A DNA stretch of 64,000 nucleotides from Streptomyces sp. NBC_00370 (GTDB lineage Bacteria > Actinomycetota > Actinomycetes > Streptomycetales > Streptomycetaceae). Both the position numbers and the translations under genes were made by a program. The notes beneath the pieces were generated by a model. The model saw only the letters and a program-made list of their open reading frames with translations, did not search any database and had not been told where the DNA came from. The DNA lies in the NCBI RefSeq assembly GCF_036084755.1, contig NZ_CP107968.1, positions 8,006,001 to 8,070,000 of the forward strand, written 5' to 3'. Shown piece after piece: positions 7,002 through 15,737 of this stretch; the stretch's first letter is position 1, and each line of letters begins with the position of its first letter.

Positions 7002-8486
7002 GTGAAGCTGAGCGAGTTGCTCGCCGGACACGACCACCAGATTCTGCAGGGCGACACGGAGACGGCGATCACCGCGGGCACCTGCTTCGACGCCCACCGG
7101 GCCACCCCGGGCTCGCTGTTCATCGCGGTGCCGGGACACCGGGAGGGCGGCCCCGAGTCGGTCGGCCCCGCGCTCGCCCGCGGCGCCGTCGCCGTACTGG
7201 TCGACGCGGGCTCTCCCGACCTGCCGGCGCCCGCCTGGGCCGCCGACGAGAACGTGTGCGTGGTGCGGGTACGCGACACCCGGGTGACCGCGGCCGTCGT
7301 CGCCTCCCGCTACTACGGCGAACCGGGCCGCGCGATGGACATGGTGGCCGTCACCGGTACCAACGGAAAGACCTCCGTCTCCTACATGGTGGAGTCCGTG
7401 CTGCGACTTGCCGAAGGCGCCCACGTCGGCGTCATCGGCACGGCCGGCAGCCGGATCGGCGACGAGCTGATCCCCATGCCGAGATCCGTGCTGACCACAC
7501 CCGAGTCGCCCGACTTCCAGTACCTGCTGGGCGTCATGCGGGACCGCTCGGTCGGCACCGTCGTGCTGGAGGCCACCTCGATGGGGCTGCTCACGCACCG
7601 CGTCGACCACTCCTTCATCGACGTCGGCATCTTCACCAACCTGACGCAGGACCACCTCGACGACCACGGCACGATGGAGAACTACCGGGACGCCAAACTC
7701 CGGCTGTTCCAAGGACTCTGCCGGCGCGCCGTCGTCAACGCCGACGACCCGGTGGGCGCCGGGATCGCCGCGATGATGCCGGGGAACGTCAAGACGTACG
7801 CCCTGGACGCCGAGGCCGACTACCGGGCGACCGATCTGCACATGGACGCCTTCGGCACCCGCTTCACCCTGCACCACGCGGGACACAAGTACCCGGCGGC
7901 GATCCCGGTCCCCGGCCGCTTCTCGGTGGCCAACGCCCTCGCCACCCTCGCCGCCTGCCACCAGCTCGGCCACGACCTGCGCGGGCTGGTGGGCGCACTC
8001 GACCGGATGCCGCCGATCCCCGGCCGGTTCGAGCGCTTCGAGACCCCGAAGGGCACCGCCGTCATCGTGGACTACGCGCACTCGCCCGACTCGCTGGAGA
8101 AAGTCCTCACCACCATCAAGGACTTCGCGCGCGGCCGGGTCCTCACCGTCTTCGGCTGCGGCGGCGACCGCGACATCACCAAGCGCGCCACCATGGGCGA
8201 GATCGCCGGCACACACTCCGATCTGTGCGTGCTGACCTCCGACAACCCGCGTGACGAGGACCCGGAGGCGATCCTGGACCAGATCGCCCCCGGCCTCGCC
8301 GCCACCGGCACCCCGTACGAGCGGCTCGCCGACCGCCGCGAGGCCATCGCCTTCGCGCTGGCCTCCGCCGGGCGCGACGACATCGTGCTCATCGCGGGCA
8401 AGGGCAGCGAGCCGTACCAGATCGTCGGCGAGCAGCTGATCCCGTTCAGCGACATGGCGACCGTGCGCGAACTCGCCGGTTCCTGA
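7002..8486 (+). CDS. MurE-type Mur ligase (UDP-MurNAc-tripeptide synthetase paralogue)
   Basis: A 494-residue Mur ligase. It has the N-terminal UDP-binding domain, the ATP P-loop TGTNGKTS (118-125), the central domain with TNLTQDHLDDHG, and the C-terminal domain with DNPRDEDP (DNPR at 414-417), the motif that selects meso-diaminopimelate in MurE. The usual EVSSHAL motif reads EATSMGL, a departure from housekeeping MurE. Start is a GTG with AGAGGA upstream. None of the other mra/dcw division genes is nearby, so this is probably a second, specialised MurE or an enzyme adding an amino acid to a related substrate rather than the main cell-wall ligase. Confidence 0.82.
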   Translation: MKLSELLAGHDHQILQGDTETAITAGTCFDAHRATPGSLFIAVPGHREGGPESVGPALARGAVAVLVDAGSPDLPAPAWAADENVCVVRVRDTRVTAAVVASRYYGEPGRAMDMVAVTGTNGKTSVSYMVESVLRLAEGAHVGVIGTAGSRIGDELIPMPRSVLTTPESPDFQYLLGVMRDRSVGTVVLEATSMGLLTHRVDHSFIDVGIFTNLTQDHLDDHGTMENYRDAKLRLFQGLCRRAVVNADDPVGAGIAAMMPGNVKTYALDAEADYRATDLHMDAFGTRFTLHHAGHKYPAAIPVPGRFSVANALATLAACHQLGHDLRGLVGALDRMPPIPGRFERFETPKGTAVIVDYAHSPDSLEKVLTTIKDFARGRVLTVFGCGGDRDITKRATMGEIAGTHSDLCVLTSDNPRDEDPEAILDQIAPGLAATGTPYERLADRREAIAFALASAGRDDIVLIAGKGSEPYQIVGEQLIPFSDMATVRELAGS

Positions 8487-8528
8487 CCGGGGCCCGGGCG
8501 GCGGGTGGACTTCTGCGATGCTGGCCGC

Positions 8529-9308
8529 GTGCCGCCCACCGCCAGCGCCCCCGAACCGGTCACGCCCGAGCCGGTCACCCCCGATCCGCCCAGGCAGGAG
8601 CCGAGGCCCCTGCTCACCCAGTCGTGGCTGGACCTCGCCTTCCTGCACTGGGCCGCCGACCCGGCGACGGTGGCTCCGCTGCTGCCGCCGGGGACCGTCC
8701 CCGACACCCTCGACGGGACCACCTACGTGGGACTCGTCGCCTTCCGCATGCACCGCATCGGCTGGCTCCGGCTGCCCGGCATCCCGTATCTGGGCAGCTT
8801 CCCCGAGACCAACGTCCGGTTGTACTCCGTCGACGGACAGGGCAGGCGCGGTGTGGTCTTCCGCTCGCTCGACGCCTCCCGGCTGATCCCCGTCGCCGTC
8901 GGCAGGGCCGCCTTCGCGCTGCCGTACGTCTGGTCCCGGATGACCGTCGAACGCGACGGCGACACCCTCACGTACACCAGCCGCAGGCGGTGGCCGGGAC
9001 CGCGCGGCGCGGCCAGCAGGATCCGGCTGCGGGTGGGGGAGCGCGTCGAGGAGCCCACCGCGCTCGAACACTTCGTGACGGCCCGCTGGGGGCTGCACAA
9101 CACCGTGCTGGGACGCCCGCTCTTCCTGCCGAACAGCCATCCGCGCTGGGACCTGCACCGCGCCGAACTGACCGAGCTCTCCGAGGACCTGCTGACCGCC
9201 GCCGGGCTGCCCGCACCGGCGGACGGTCCGGTGAGCGTGCTCTACTCGCCCGGCGTGCCGGTACGGTTCGGCCGCCCGCGTCCCGCCCCCGCCGAACAGG
9301 TGACATGA
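8529..9308 (+). CDS. DUF2071 family protein (YqjF-like)
   Basis: A 259-residue protein with the DUF2071 pattern: LTQSWLDLAFLHWAADPATVAPLLPPG, then YVGLVAFRMHRI and SFPETNVRLYSVD, and a C-terminal half resembling acetoacetate-decarboxylase-like folds. Function is not known for the family. I placed the start at GTG 8529 because a GATGCT -10-like box ends 6 bases before it (leaderless transcript); an in-frame GTG at 8505 is the alternative. It follows the Mur ligase by 42 bases. Confidence 0.78.
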   Translation: MPPTASAPEPVTPEPVTPDPPRQEPRPLLTQSWLDLAFLHWAADPATVAPLLPPGTVPDTLDGTTYVGLVAFRMHRIGWLRLPGIPYLGSFPETNVRLYSVDGQGRRGVVFRSLDASRLIPVAVGRAAFALPYVWSRMTVERDGDTLTYTSRRRWPGPRGAASRIRLRVGERVEEPTALEHFVTARWGLHNTVLGRPLFLPNSHPRWDLHRAELTELSEDLLTAAGLPAPADGPVSVLYSPGVPVRFGRPRPAPAEQVT

Positions 9309-9338
9309 TCGGGCTCTTCAGCGTGAGGAGGAACCACA

Positions 9339-9698
9339 GTGCTGGTTCCGGCATCCACCGTGCACCTGGCCGACGGTCCGGGGGACTGGGCGGTGGTCGT
9401 GCTCGCGGGAGAGGTGGACCTGGGCCTGGTGCCCGAGGTACGTGAGGCGCTCGACGCGCTGCTGGCCGAGAACAGGACCCGGATCGTGCTCGACCTCGCC
9501 CTCGTGTCGTTCATGGACTCCGCCGGTATCGGTGTGCTGGTGTACGGAATGCGCCGGGCGGAGGCGCGGCCCGGCGGCGGGCTGCGGATCGCCGCGGCGG
9601 GCTCACAGGTCAGCAAACTGCTTGAACTGACCGGACTCTCCGAGGTCATCCCCGGGTACGCGGATCGGAAGGCCGCCTGCGAGGGGCGGTCCGGCTGA
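9339..9698 (+). CDS. STAS-domain anti-sigma factor antagonist
   Basis: A 119-residue single STAS domain of the SpoIIAA/RsbV type. It shows VVVLAGEVDLGLVPEVREAL near the start and the phosphorylation loop FMDSAGIGVL with the target serine at residue 61. The unphosphorylated form would bind an anti-sigma kinase and release its sigma factor. A strong AGGAGG site (about 9325) precedes the GTG start. The next gene codes for a PP2C phosphatase, the natural partner to dephosphorylate Ser61; no RsbW-type kinase gene is in the window. Confidence 0.9.
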   Translation: MLVPASTVHLADGPGDWAVVVLAGEVDLGLVPEVREALDALLAENRTRIVLDLALVSFMDSAGIGVLVYGMRRAEARPGGGLRIAAAGSQVSKLLELTGLSEVIPGYADRKAACEGRSG

Positions 9699-9777
9699 CC
9701 TCGTGACGGGGCCGCCGAACCATGGTCCGCAAGGCCCTGCCGCCGGCGCGCGGCAGACACACTACGTGGGGGAGATC

Positions 9778-11553
9778 ATGTCCGACGTCAGCTCAGACGT
9801 CAGCTCCGACCTCGGCCTGGAACCGGGCGGGTACGCCGACGGCGACCTGCTGTCCGCGCTGTTCGACCACGCGGGGGCCGGTATGTACGCCGTCGACGCC
9901 ACCGGCCGCGTCATCGCCTGCAACCCCTGGGCCGAACACCTTCTCGGCTACGCCCCCGGCGGCCTCGTCGGACTCGACGCGCAGCTCGCGCTGCACCCGC
10001 CGCGCGCCGGCGAGCACGGCGTGCCCGTCCAGCAGCCCGCCCACAGCGTGGTCGCCGCCGGACGCCGGGTCAGCGGGGACAGGGCCGTACTGCTGCGCGC
10101 CGACGGCACCCAGCTGCCCGTCTGGTGGTCGGCGGCGCCCCTGCCGCGCGGCAGGGGCGCGGCGGACGGCCCCGGCGGCGCTGTCGTGGTGTTCCACGAC
10201 ACCGGCGCCGAGCGGGAACGCATCGACCGCAGCGCGGACCGCTACGCGTACAGCGAGATGGCCCGGGAACAGGCCGAGTACGAACTGGCCGAGGCCACCT
10301 GGCTCGGCGATCTGACGCTGGCCCTGGTGAGCACCCTGGAGGCGGACGAGGCCCTTGCCCGGGTCGCCAGGCTGCTGGTGCCCCGGCTCGCCGACGCCGC
10401 CGTCATCGACCTCGTCGTCGACCGGGGGCGGGTACGGCGAACCGCCTGGACCCACCAGGACACCGACCAGGTCCCCGCCGAAGTGCTCGAAGCCGACCCG
10501 CCCGCGTACGCGGAGGCCTCGGCGGCGCCGCTGGCCCAGGTGCTGACCGGCGGACCGACCCAGTATCTGAGCGCGCCCTTCCACACCGGGGACCCGGCGC
10601 CGCCCGCCGAAGGCGACGCACTCGGCAGGGCCACGACAGCCATGCTCACCGAACTCGCGGCCGAGCACGTCCTGATCGTGCCCGTGCGGCTGCGCACCAG
10701 CACCTTCGGCGCGCTGACCCTCAGCCGGGGCGCGGCGGGCCCGCCGTTCAGCGCCGCCGACCGGGTGCTCGCCGAGGAAGTGGCGCGCCGTACCGCGCTC
10801 GGACTCGACAACGCCCGGCTGCACGCCCAGCAGGCCGACATCGCGGCCACCCTCCAGCGCGCCCTGCTCACGGATCTGCCCGACGTCAGCACGCTGGAAC
10901 TGGCCGCGCACTACCGGCCCGCCGAGCGGACCGCCGAGGTCGGCGGTGACTGGTACGACGCGTTCCCGCTGCCCGACGGGGACCTCGCCCTGGTGGTCGG
11001 TGACGTCACGGGCCACGACATACAGGCCGCGGCGCGGATGAGCGAGCTGCGCAACATGCTGCGGGCCCTGGCTGTGGACCGGCCCGACGAGGACCCCGGC
11101 ACCATCCTGCGCCGCCTGGACAACGCACAGGCACATCTGGGGCTCGCCGACTCCGCCACCGTCGTACTGGCCCGGCTGCACGCCCTGCCGGACGGCGCCT
11201 GGCAGCTCAGCTGGTCCACGGCGGGCCACCCGCCGCCGCTGCTCATCACCGCCGACGGCAGGACCCGGTACCTGACCGACGCGCACTCCATGCTGATCGG
11301 GCTGCGCCCGAACACCGTCCGCCCGACCGCCACCACCGAACTGCCGCCCGGATCGACCGTCCTGCTCTACACCGACGGCCTGATCGAGTCCCGCACCCAG
11401 GACATCGACACCGGTATGACCCGGCTGCGGCAGCACACCGCCGTCCACCACGCACAGCCGCTGGACCGGCTGTGCGTCACCCTCGCCAGGACGCTCGGCG
11501 ACATCAGGGACGACATCACCCTGATCGCCGCCCGTATCCCGCCCGCGCCGTGA
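9778..11553 (+). CDS. PAS-GAF-PP2C (SpoIIE-type) phosphatase
   Basis: A 591-residue cytoplasmic sensor phosphatase. Residues about 25-130 form a PAS domain (LFDHAGAGMYAVDATGRVIACNPWAE), 170-340 a GAF domain, and 360-590 the SpoIIE/PP2C catalytic domain. Metal-binding positions are visible: GGDWYD (389-394), GDVTGH (408-413), YTDGLIE with D533 and the final DDIT with D579. ATG 9778 has GGGGGAGA just upstream; the frame is open to a GTG at 9703. It should dephosphorylate a STAS antagonist, most simply the one encoded 80 bases upstream, linking an unknown signal to sigma-factor release. Confidence 0.9.
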   Translation: MSDVSSDVSSDLGLEPGGYADGDLLSALFDHAGAGMYAVDATGRVIACNPWAEHLLGYAPGGLVGLDAQLALHPPRAGEHGVPVQQPAHSVVAAGRRVSGDRAVLLRADGTQLPVWWSAAPLPRGRGAADGPGGAVVVFHDTGAERERIDRSADRYAYSEMAREQAEYELAEATWLGDLTLALVSTLEADEALARVARLLVPRLADAAVIDLVVDRGRVRRTAWTHQDTDQVPAEVLEADPPAYAEASAAPLAQVLTGGPTQYLSAPFHTGDPAPPAEGDALGRATTAMLTELAAEHVLIVPVRLRTSTFGALTLSRGAAGPPFSAADRVLAEEVARRTALGLDNARLHAQQADIAATLQRALLTDLPDVSTLELAAHYRPAERTAEVGGDWYDAFPLPDGDLALVVGDVTGHDIQAAARMSELRNMLRALAVDRPDEDPGTILRRLDNAQAHLGLADSATVVLARLHALPDGAWQLSWSTAGHPPPLLITADGRTRYLTDAHSMLIGLRPNTVRPTATTELPPGSTVLLYTDGLIESRTQDIDTGMTRLRQHTAVHHAQPLDRLCVTLARTLGDIRDDITLIAARIPPAP

Positions 11554-11596
11554 CCGCTGTATCCGCACGGCCGCCGACGGGCGCCGTACGCCCCGC

Positions 11597-12586
11597 TCAG
11601 CGCCGCTCGGCGGCCACCGCCGTGCCCAGGGTCTCCGGGGCGCTGCAGTACGCCTGATCGTCCAGCGGACGGTCCGTGCAGAACCGCGCGACGAGATCCG
11701 CGAAGTCGGCGATCCGCTCCACCGGCGCCAGATGGTCCGTCTCCTCGATGGTGAGGAACCGCGCCTCGGGCAGCCGCGCCGCCACCTCGCGGCCCATCTC
11801 CGGGGTGCACAGGGTGTCGTGCTCACCGGTCACGACCAGGCTCGGCACGGCGGGCACCGGCTCGGGGCGGTACCACTCGTGGCGCATCAAGCGGGTGTTG
11901 TGCTCGGCCGACATCCGCAGCTGCTCGGGCGTCTGTCCCGCGATCTGCTGGTAGACCAGCCGGGACACCGCCGCGTGCTTGCGCACCCGCCCGGTGCCGG
12001 GCGGGGACATGAACCGGTCCGCCAGCTCGCGTGCGATGGTCTCCGTCTCACCACGCTCGATCATCACGGCCCAGCGTTCCATCGCCGCCGCGTAGTCGGC
12101 CGGGATCCGGGTCGTCATGCCGACCAGCAGCAGCCGCGCCAGCATCCCCGGGTAGTGCTGGGCGAAGCGCACCCCGACGGCGCCGCCGTAGCAGGCGGCG
12201 ACCAGATTGATCCGCGCCACCCCCAGCTCCGTCAGCAGATGCCGGACCGCCGCGGCCAGGAAGTCGACGCCGTACGAGGCGGGCAGGAAGTCGGCGGTCC
12301 CGTAACCGGGCAGGTCGACGGTGATCACCTGCCCCAGCGGGGCGAGCCACTTCTCGTGCCGCTGCCACGAGTTGCGGTCCTGCGACGACCCGCCGAGCAC
12401 CAGCAGGGGCTCGGTCACCGGCGTCTCGTTGTGCACGATCCGGCAGGTGTAGCGGAACCCGTCGAACGTGAGATCCCGCTCCTCGACCCGGCCGGGTACG
12501 CCGTCCCGGTCGGCCGCCTGCTCCGGGACGGTCCGGTGAGCACGCGGCGATTGCTGGTCCTGGGCGAGGACGGCATCGATGGTCAT
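11597..12586 (-). CDS. Alpha/beta hydrolase with cysteine nucleophile
   Basis: A 329-residue alpha/beta hydrolase fold protein. The oxyanion region LVLGGSSQDRNSW, the acid in GEHDTL and the histidine in EETDHLAPVE are present, but the nucleophile elbow reads AACYGG with Cys132 in place of serine, as in dienelactone-hydrolase-like members. The start ATG has GGAG/CTGGAG upstream. It is transcribed convergently with the phosphatase gene and divergently from the dehydrogenase. Substrate unknown; the protein has no signal peptide. Confidence 0.82.
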   Translation of the reverse strand: MTIDAVLAQDQQSPRAHRTVPEQAADRDGVPGRVEERDLTFDGFRYTCRIVHNETPVTEPLLVLGGSSQDRNSWQRHEKWLAPLGQVITVDLPGYGTADFLPASYGVDFLAAAVRHLLTELGVARINLVAACYGGAVGVRFAQHYPGMLARLLLVGMTTRIPADYAAAMERWAVMIERGETETIARELADRFMSPPGTGRVRKHAAVSRLVYQQIAGQTPEQLRMSAEHNTRLMRHEWYRPEPVPAVPSLVVTGEHDTLCTPEMGREVAARLPEARFLTIEETDHLAPVERIADFADLVARFCTDRPLDDQAYCSAPETLGTAVAAERR

Positions 12587-12730
12587 GGGTGGCTCCAGAG
12601 CTCCGAAACGGGCAACGACGTCCTTGCCTAGCAGTACGCGCGAGCCGACCGGACATCATTGCCCCGTACGAGGGCGTTTCGCCCGCCGGGACCCGCTGAT
12701 GGATTCGACACTCGTTCAGCCGGGGGACGC

Positions 12731-12761
12731 TTGACTTCGAGCGCGCTCGAATCCGTAGCCT
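12731..12761 (+). promoter_or_regulatory. MerR-type promoter with 16-bp palindrome
   Basis: TTGACT (12731-12736) and TAGCCT (12756-12761) are 19 bp apart, and the spacer holds the perfect palindrome TTCGAGCGCGCTCGAA (12736-12751). An overlong spacer with a palindrome inside is the hallmark of promoters activated by MerR-family regulators. It drives the dehydrogenase at 12769, whose ATG is only 7 bases after the -10 box, so the mRNA may be leaderless. Confidence 0.72.
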
Positions 12762-12768
12762 GAGATGT

Positions 12769-13731
12769 ATGACAACGCCGCAACACACGATCGGATCAGG
12801 GTTCGGAGCCCGCACCACGGCGGCCGAGACGCTGCACGGGATCGACCTCACCGGGAAACTCGCCGTGGTGACCGGCGGCTACTCGGGCCTCGGCCTGGAG
12901 ACGACACGCGCCCTGGCAGGCGCCGGCGCCCACGTCGTCGTACCGGCCCGCCGCCGTGAGGTGGCGCAGGAGGCGCTCGCCGGCCTCGACGGGGTCGAGG
13001 TGGACGAACTGGACCTCGGCGACCTGGAGAGCGTACGGGCCTTCGCCGACCGCTTCCTCGCCTCGGGCCGTGCCATCGACATCATGATCAACAGCGCCGC
13101 CGTGATGGCCTGCCCGGAGACCCGGGTCGGGCCGGGCTGGGAGGCGCAGTTCGCGACCAACCACCTCGGTCACTTCGCCCTGGTCAACCGGTTGTGGCCG
13201 GCCGTCGCCCCGGGCGCGAGGATCATCTCCGTCTCCTCGGCGGGCCACCGCAACTCGGCCATCCGCTGGGACGACCTCCAGTTCGAGCACGGCTACGAGA
13301 AGTGGCAGGCGTACGGCCAGGCGAAGACGGCCAACGCGCTGTTCGCCGTGCGGCTCGACGCGCTGGCCCAGGAGAAGGGCGTGCGGGCCTTCTCGCTGCA
13401 TCCCGGCGGCATCCTCACCCCGTTGCAGCGCCATCTGCCCAAGGCGGAGCAGATCGCGCTGGGGTGGATCGACAAGGACGGCAATCTGCTCAACAACTCG
13501 TTCAAGACGCCCGAACAGGGCGCCGCCACCCAGGTGTGGGCCGCGACCTCGCCGCAGCTCGCCGGGAAGGGCGGGGTGTACTGCGAGGACTGCGACATCG
13601 CGGAACCCGCGGACGAGGGCGAGTTCAAGGGCGGCGTGCGCGCGTACGCCACCGACCCCGAGCAGGCGGCCCGGCTGTGGGCGCTCTCGGCGGAACTGAC
13701 CGGCGTCGACGCCTTCGCCGCCACCGCCTGA
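12769..13731 (+). CDS. Short-chain dehydrogenase/reductase
   Basis: A 320-residue NAD(P)-dependent oxidoreductase of the classical/extended SDR type. The cofactor motif TGGYSGLG (residues 35-42), INSAA, the catalytic YGQAK (YxxxK) and the LHPGGILTPL loop are all visible, close to retinol-dehydrogenase-like SDRs annotated in Streptomyces. Substrate unknown. The promoter with a 19-bp spacer points to control by a MerR-family activator, but no such gene is adjacent. Confidence 0.88.
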   Translation: MTTPQHTIGSGFGARTTAAETLHGIDLTGKLAVVTGGYSGLGLETTRALAGAGAHVVVPARRREVAQEALAGLDGVEVDELDLGDLESVRAFADRFLASGRAIDIMINSAAVMACPETRVGPGWEAQFATNHLGHFALVNRLWPAVAPGARIISVSSAGHRNSAIRWDDLQFEHGYEKWQAYGQAKTANALFAVRLDALAQEKGVRAFSLHPGGILTPLQRHLPKAEQIALGWIDKDGNLLNNSFKTPEQGAATQVWAATSPQLAGKGGVYCEDCDIAEPADEGEFKGGVRAYATDPEQAARLWALSAELTGVDAFAATA

Positions 13732-13785
13732 GCGGGGCGCGGCAGTTCGTGACGCGGCGCCGTACGTGGCGCCGTGAACGCACGA

Positions 13786-13828
13786 CCTCCCCGGCCGGAC
13801 AGGTGGTCAGACTGTCGGGCCGGGGAGG
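13786..13828. terminator. Bidirectional hairpin terminator
   Basis: CCTCCCCGGCC (13786-13796) pairs perfectly with GGCCGGGGAGG (13818-13828) between two convergent genes. Confidence 0.7.
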
Positions 13829-13891
13829 AGTGTGACGACAGGGGAGCGCCCCCGCTTCGTACTGTGCCGCGCCCCTGTTTCCGCTGCGGTG

Positions 13892-14386
13892 CTAGTTCTT
13901 CGCTGCGCCCGGCAGGGCGTTGGCGAGCTTGGCGCAGTTGGTGCCGTTCTTGCCCGCGGTCGAGTCACCGATGGTGCCCGACCAGCTGACGCACTGTCCC
14001 TTGGCGGCCAGGTAGACCGGACCCGCGTACGACGTGTAGTTCCCGGCGTCGACCACCGGAACGCCGCTCGGGGCCAGGCGGATGCTCGCCACCATGTACA
14101 CCTTGGCGCCGGTCTTGGCCCGCTGCGTCACGACGCAGTTCTTGCCGGTCTTCGCGTTGTACGTGAGGAAGACCGTCCCCGCCGTACCGATCGGCGCCGA
14201 GTTCACGACCCCGTAGCCGGCGCCACAGACGCCGTTGTAGACCGCCGCTGCCGCTGCCTTCGGAACCGGCTTGGCCGCGGCCTCGGTCCGGGTGGCGGCC
14301 CCTGCCTGCGGTGCGAGAATCGCCGCCCCGCAGACCAGGGTGGTGGCGAGTGCGCCGATCGCGGTGGCACGCTGAGAGAAGATCAT
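13892..14386 (-). CDS. Secreted spore-associated protein A (SapA)-like
   Basis: A 164-residue secreted protein. A Sec signal peptide (residues 1 to about 30, TTLVCGAAILAPQAGAA) is followed by an Ala/Lys-rich linker and a domain with YNGVCGAGYGVVNSAP, GTVFLTYNAKTGKNCVVT and GNYTSYAGPVYL. This wording is that of the Streptomyces spore-associated protein family, found on spore surfaces and in culture fluid. Four cysteines probably form two disulfides. Start ATG at 14386 follows GAGGAAACGGGG; the frame is open farther upstream but that extension lacks signal-peptide character. Confidence 0.82.
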   Translation of the reverse strand: MIFSQRATAIGALATTLVCGAAILAPQAGAATRTEAAAKPVPKAAAAAVYNGVCGAGYGVVNSAPIGTAGTVFLTYNAKTGKNCVVTQRAKTGAKVYMVASIRLAPSGVPVVDAGNYTSYAGPVYLAAKGQCVSWSGTIGDSTAGKNGTNCAKLANALPGAAKN

Positions 14387-14523
14387 GTCTTGCCCCGTTT
14401 CCTCGATTGAGTGACGCTGGTCACGCGTCACATTCATTACGACCCGTGAGGCCGGGCAGGAGTTGTAGGGCCCGCTGCCTGTTACAAAATCGGGACACTT
14501 CACGACAAGGAAGGTCATCGGAG

Positions 14524-14907
14524 ATGGCGAAAGCGCCGCGAATGACCCTGACGGGCACGGTTCTGTCCGCCCCCGATGTGCCGCTGCTGGCGGGCTTCTA
14601 CCGGGAACTCCTCGGCTGGGACGTCGCGCAGGACGAGCCCGACTGGGTCAAGCTGACACCGCCGGGCGGCGGCGCGAGCGTGGCGGTCCAGCACGAGGAG
14701 TCCTACACGCGGCCCCGTTGGCCCGCCGAGGACGGCCGTCAGCAGATGATGCTCCATCTGGACATCGAGGTGGACGATCTGGTGTCCGCCACGGCCTACG
14801 CGGTGTCGCTCGGCGCCGAGGTCGCCGCGTTCCAGCCGCAGGACGACGTACGGGTCTGCCTCGACCCGGCGGGCCACCCGTTCTGCCTCTGGGTGGCGAC
14901 GGACTGA
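14524..14907 (+). CDS. VOC (glyoxalase/bleomycin-resistance-like) family protein
   Basis: A 127-residue vicinal-oxygen-chelate fold protein: the typical LSAPDVPLLAGFYRELLGWD opening, a central LHLDIEVDDLVSATAYAVSLGA and the ending LDPAGHPFCLWV. Such proteins act as metal-dependent dioxygenases, lyases or antibiotic binders; this short lone domain cannot be assigned further. ATG 14524 is preceded by AAGGAAGG and CGGAG. Divergent from the SapA-like gene. Confidence 0.85.
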   Translation: MAKAPRMTLTGTVLSAPDVPLLAGFYRELLGWDVAQDEPDWVKLTPPGGGASVAVQHEESYTRPRWPAEDGRQQMMLHLDIEVDDLVSATAYAVSLGAEVAAFQPQDDVRVCLDPAGHPFCLWVATD

Positions 14908-14927
14908 CGGACTGACGGGCCGTCGGG

Positions 14928-15695
14928 TCAGCGGGCCTCGCCGAGCCCGAGATGCTCCTCCAGTCGGCCGATGCGCTCCGTCAGCGGCTGGATCTCCCGC
15001 CGGACGGCGGCGGCGAGTGCCTGCTGCCCCGCGGCCGGCGCCGCCGCACCCTCCTGGGACGTCACCTGCGCGCGCAGATGGACGTAACCGGCCAGCGCCG
15101 CGGTGACGGCGCGGCGCACCAGCCGGGGCTCGGCGCCGAGGCCGCGCAGCACCTGACCCGCCGTGCCGTCCGGCTCGGCGGCGAGGCCGAGCAGCAGATG
15201 CTCACAGCCGACGTAGTTGTGACCCAGGGAGGTGGCCTCCGTGACCGTCAACTCGAGTGCGGCGGCGGCCTCCACGCTCAGCTGAGGATCCCCGCCGTCG
15301 CCGGCCCGGCCGTCCTGCGCCGTCCCGGCGCGCCGCAGGCCGAGGTCGCGGGTGACCTGGGTGGGGGGAATCTCCATGGCGCGCAGCACCTGAAGCGCGA
15401 GGTTGCCGCCCTCGGCCAGTACGGCGGCGAGCAGATGGCCGGTGCCCACCTGCTCGCCGGACGAACGCGCGTCCGCCACGGCGAGCTTGAGCACCGTGCG
15501 GGTGCGTGAGGTGAAGTGGGAGAGGGCTCCGACGGGTTCCTCGATGTCCAGCCCGCTCAGGACGGTTTCGCGGATGGCGGTCACCCGCCGAACCGCCTGT
15601 TCGAGCGCACGCTGGCAGACGGCCGACACCGGCACCCCGGCGTCCTTGACCGCTTCCGCCAGGTCGTCCGGCAGATACACATTGATTTTGGGCAT
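14928..15695 (-). CDS. RHH antitoxin-like domain fused to Clp N-terminal repeats
   Basis: A 255-residue soluble protein. Residues 1-40 (PKINVYLPDDLAEAVKDAG...CQRALEQAVRR) look like a ribbon-helix-helix DNA-binding domain of the CcdA/CopG antitoxin type. Residues about 60-120 and 135-205 are two Clp-N repeats (FTSRTRTVLKLAVADAR...GTGHLLAAVLAEGG and VTEATSLGHNYVGCEHLLLGLA), the adaptor- or substrate-binding unit of ClpA/C/B, but there is no ATPase domain. The last 30 residues form a possible coiled coil. It may be a regulator whose level or activity is set by Clp machinery; that is inference. A palindrome lies just upstream. Confidence 0.8.
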   Translation of the reverse strand: MPKINVYLPDDLAEAVKDAGVPVSAVCQRALEQAVRRVTAIRETVLSGLDIEEPVGALSHFTSRTRTVLKLAVADARSSGEQVGTGHLLAAVLAEGGNLALQVLRAMEIPPTQVTRDLGLRRAGTAQDGRAGDGGDPQLSVEAAAALELTVTEATSLGHNYVGCEHLLLGLAAEPDGTAGQVLRGLGAEPRLVRRAVTAALAGYVHLRAQVTSQEGAAAPAAGQQALAAAVRREIQPLTERIGRLEEHLGLGEAR

Positions 15696-15737
15696 GACAG
15701 ACCGCTCCGATGCTGGATCGACAATGTACCCCCACCG

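Noticed and set aside
6333-9158. A 941-codon open frame on the minus strand opposite the Mur ligase
   Set aside because: Antisense shadow of the DUF2510, Mur ligase and DUF2071 genes; no recognisable domain and no start signal.
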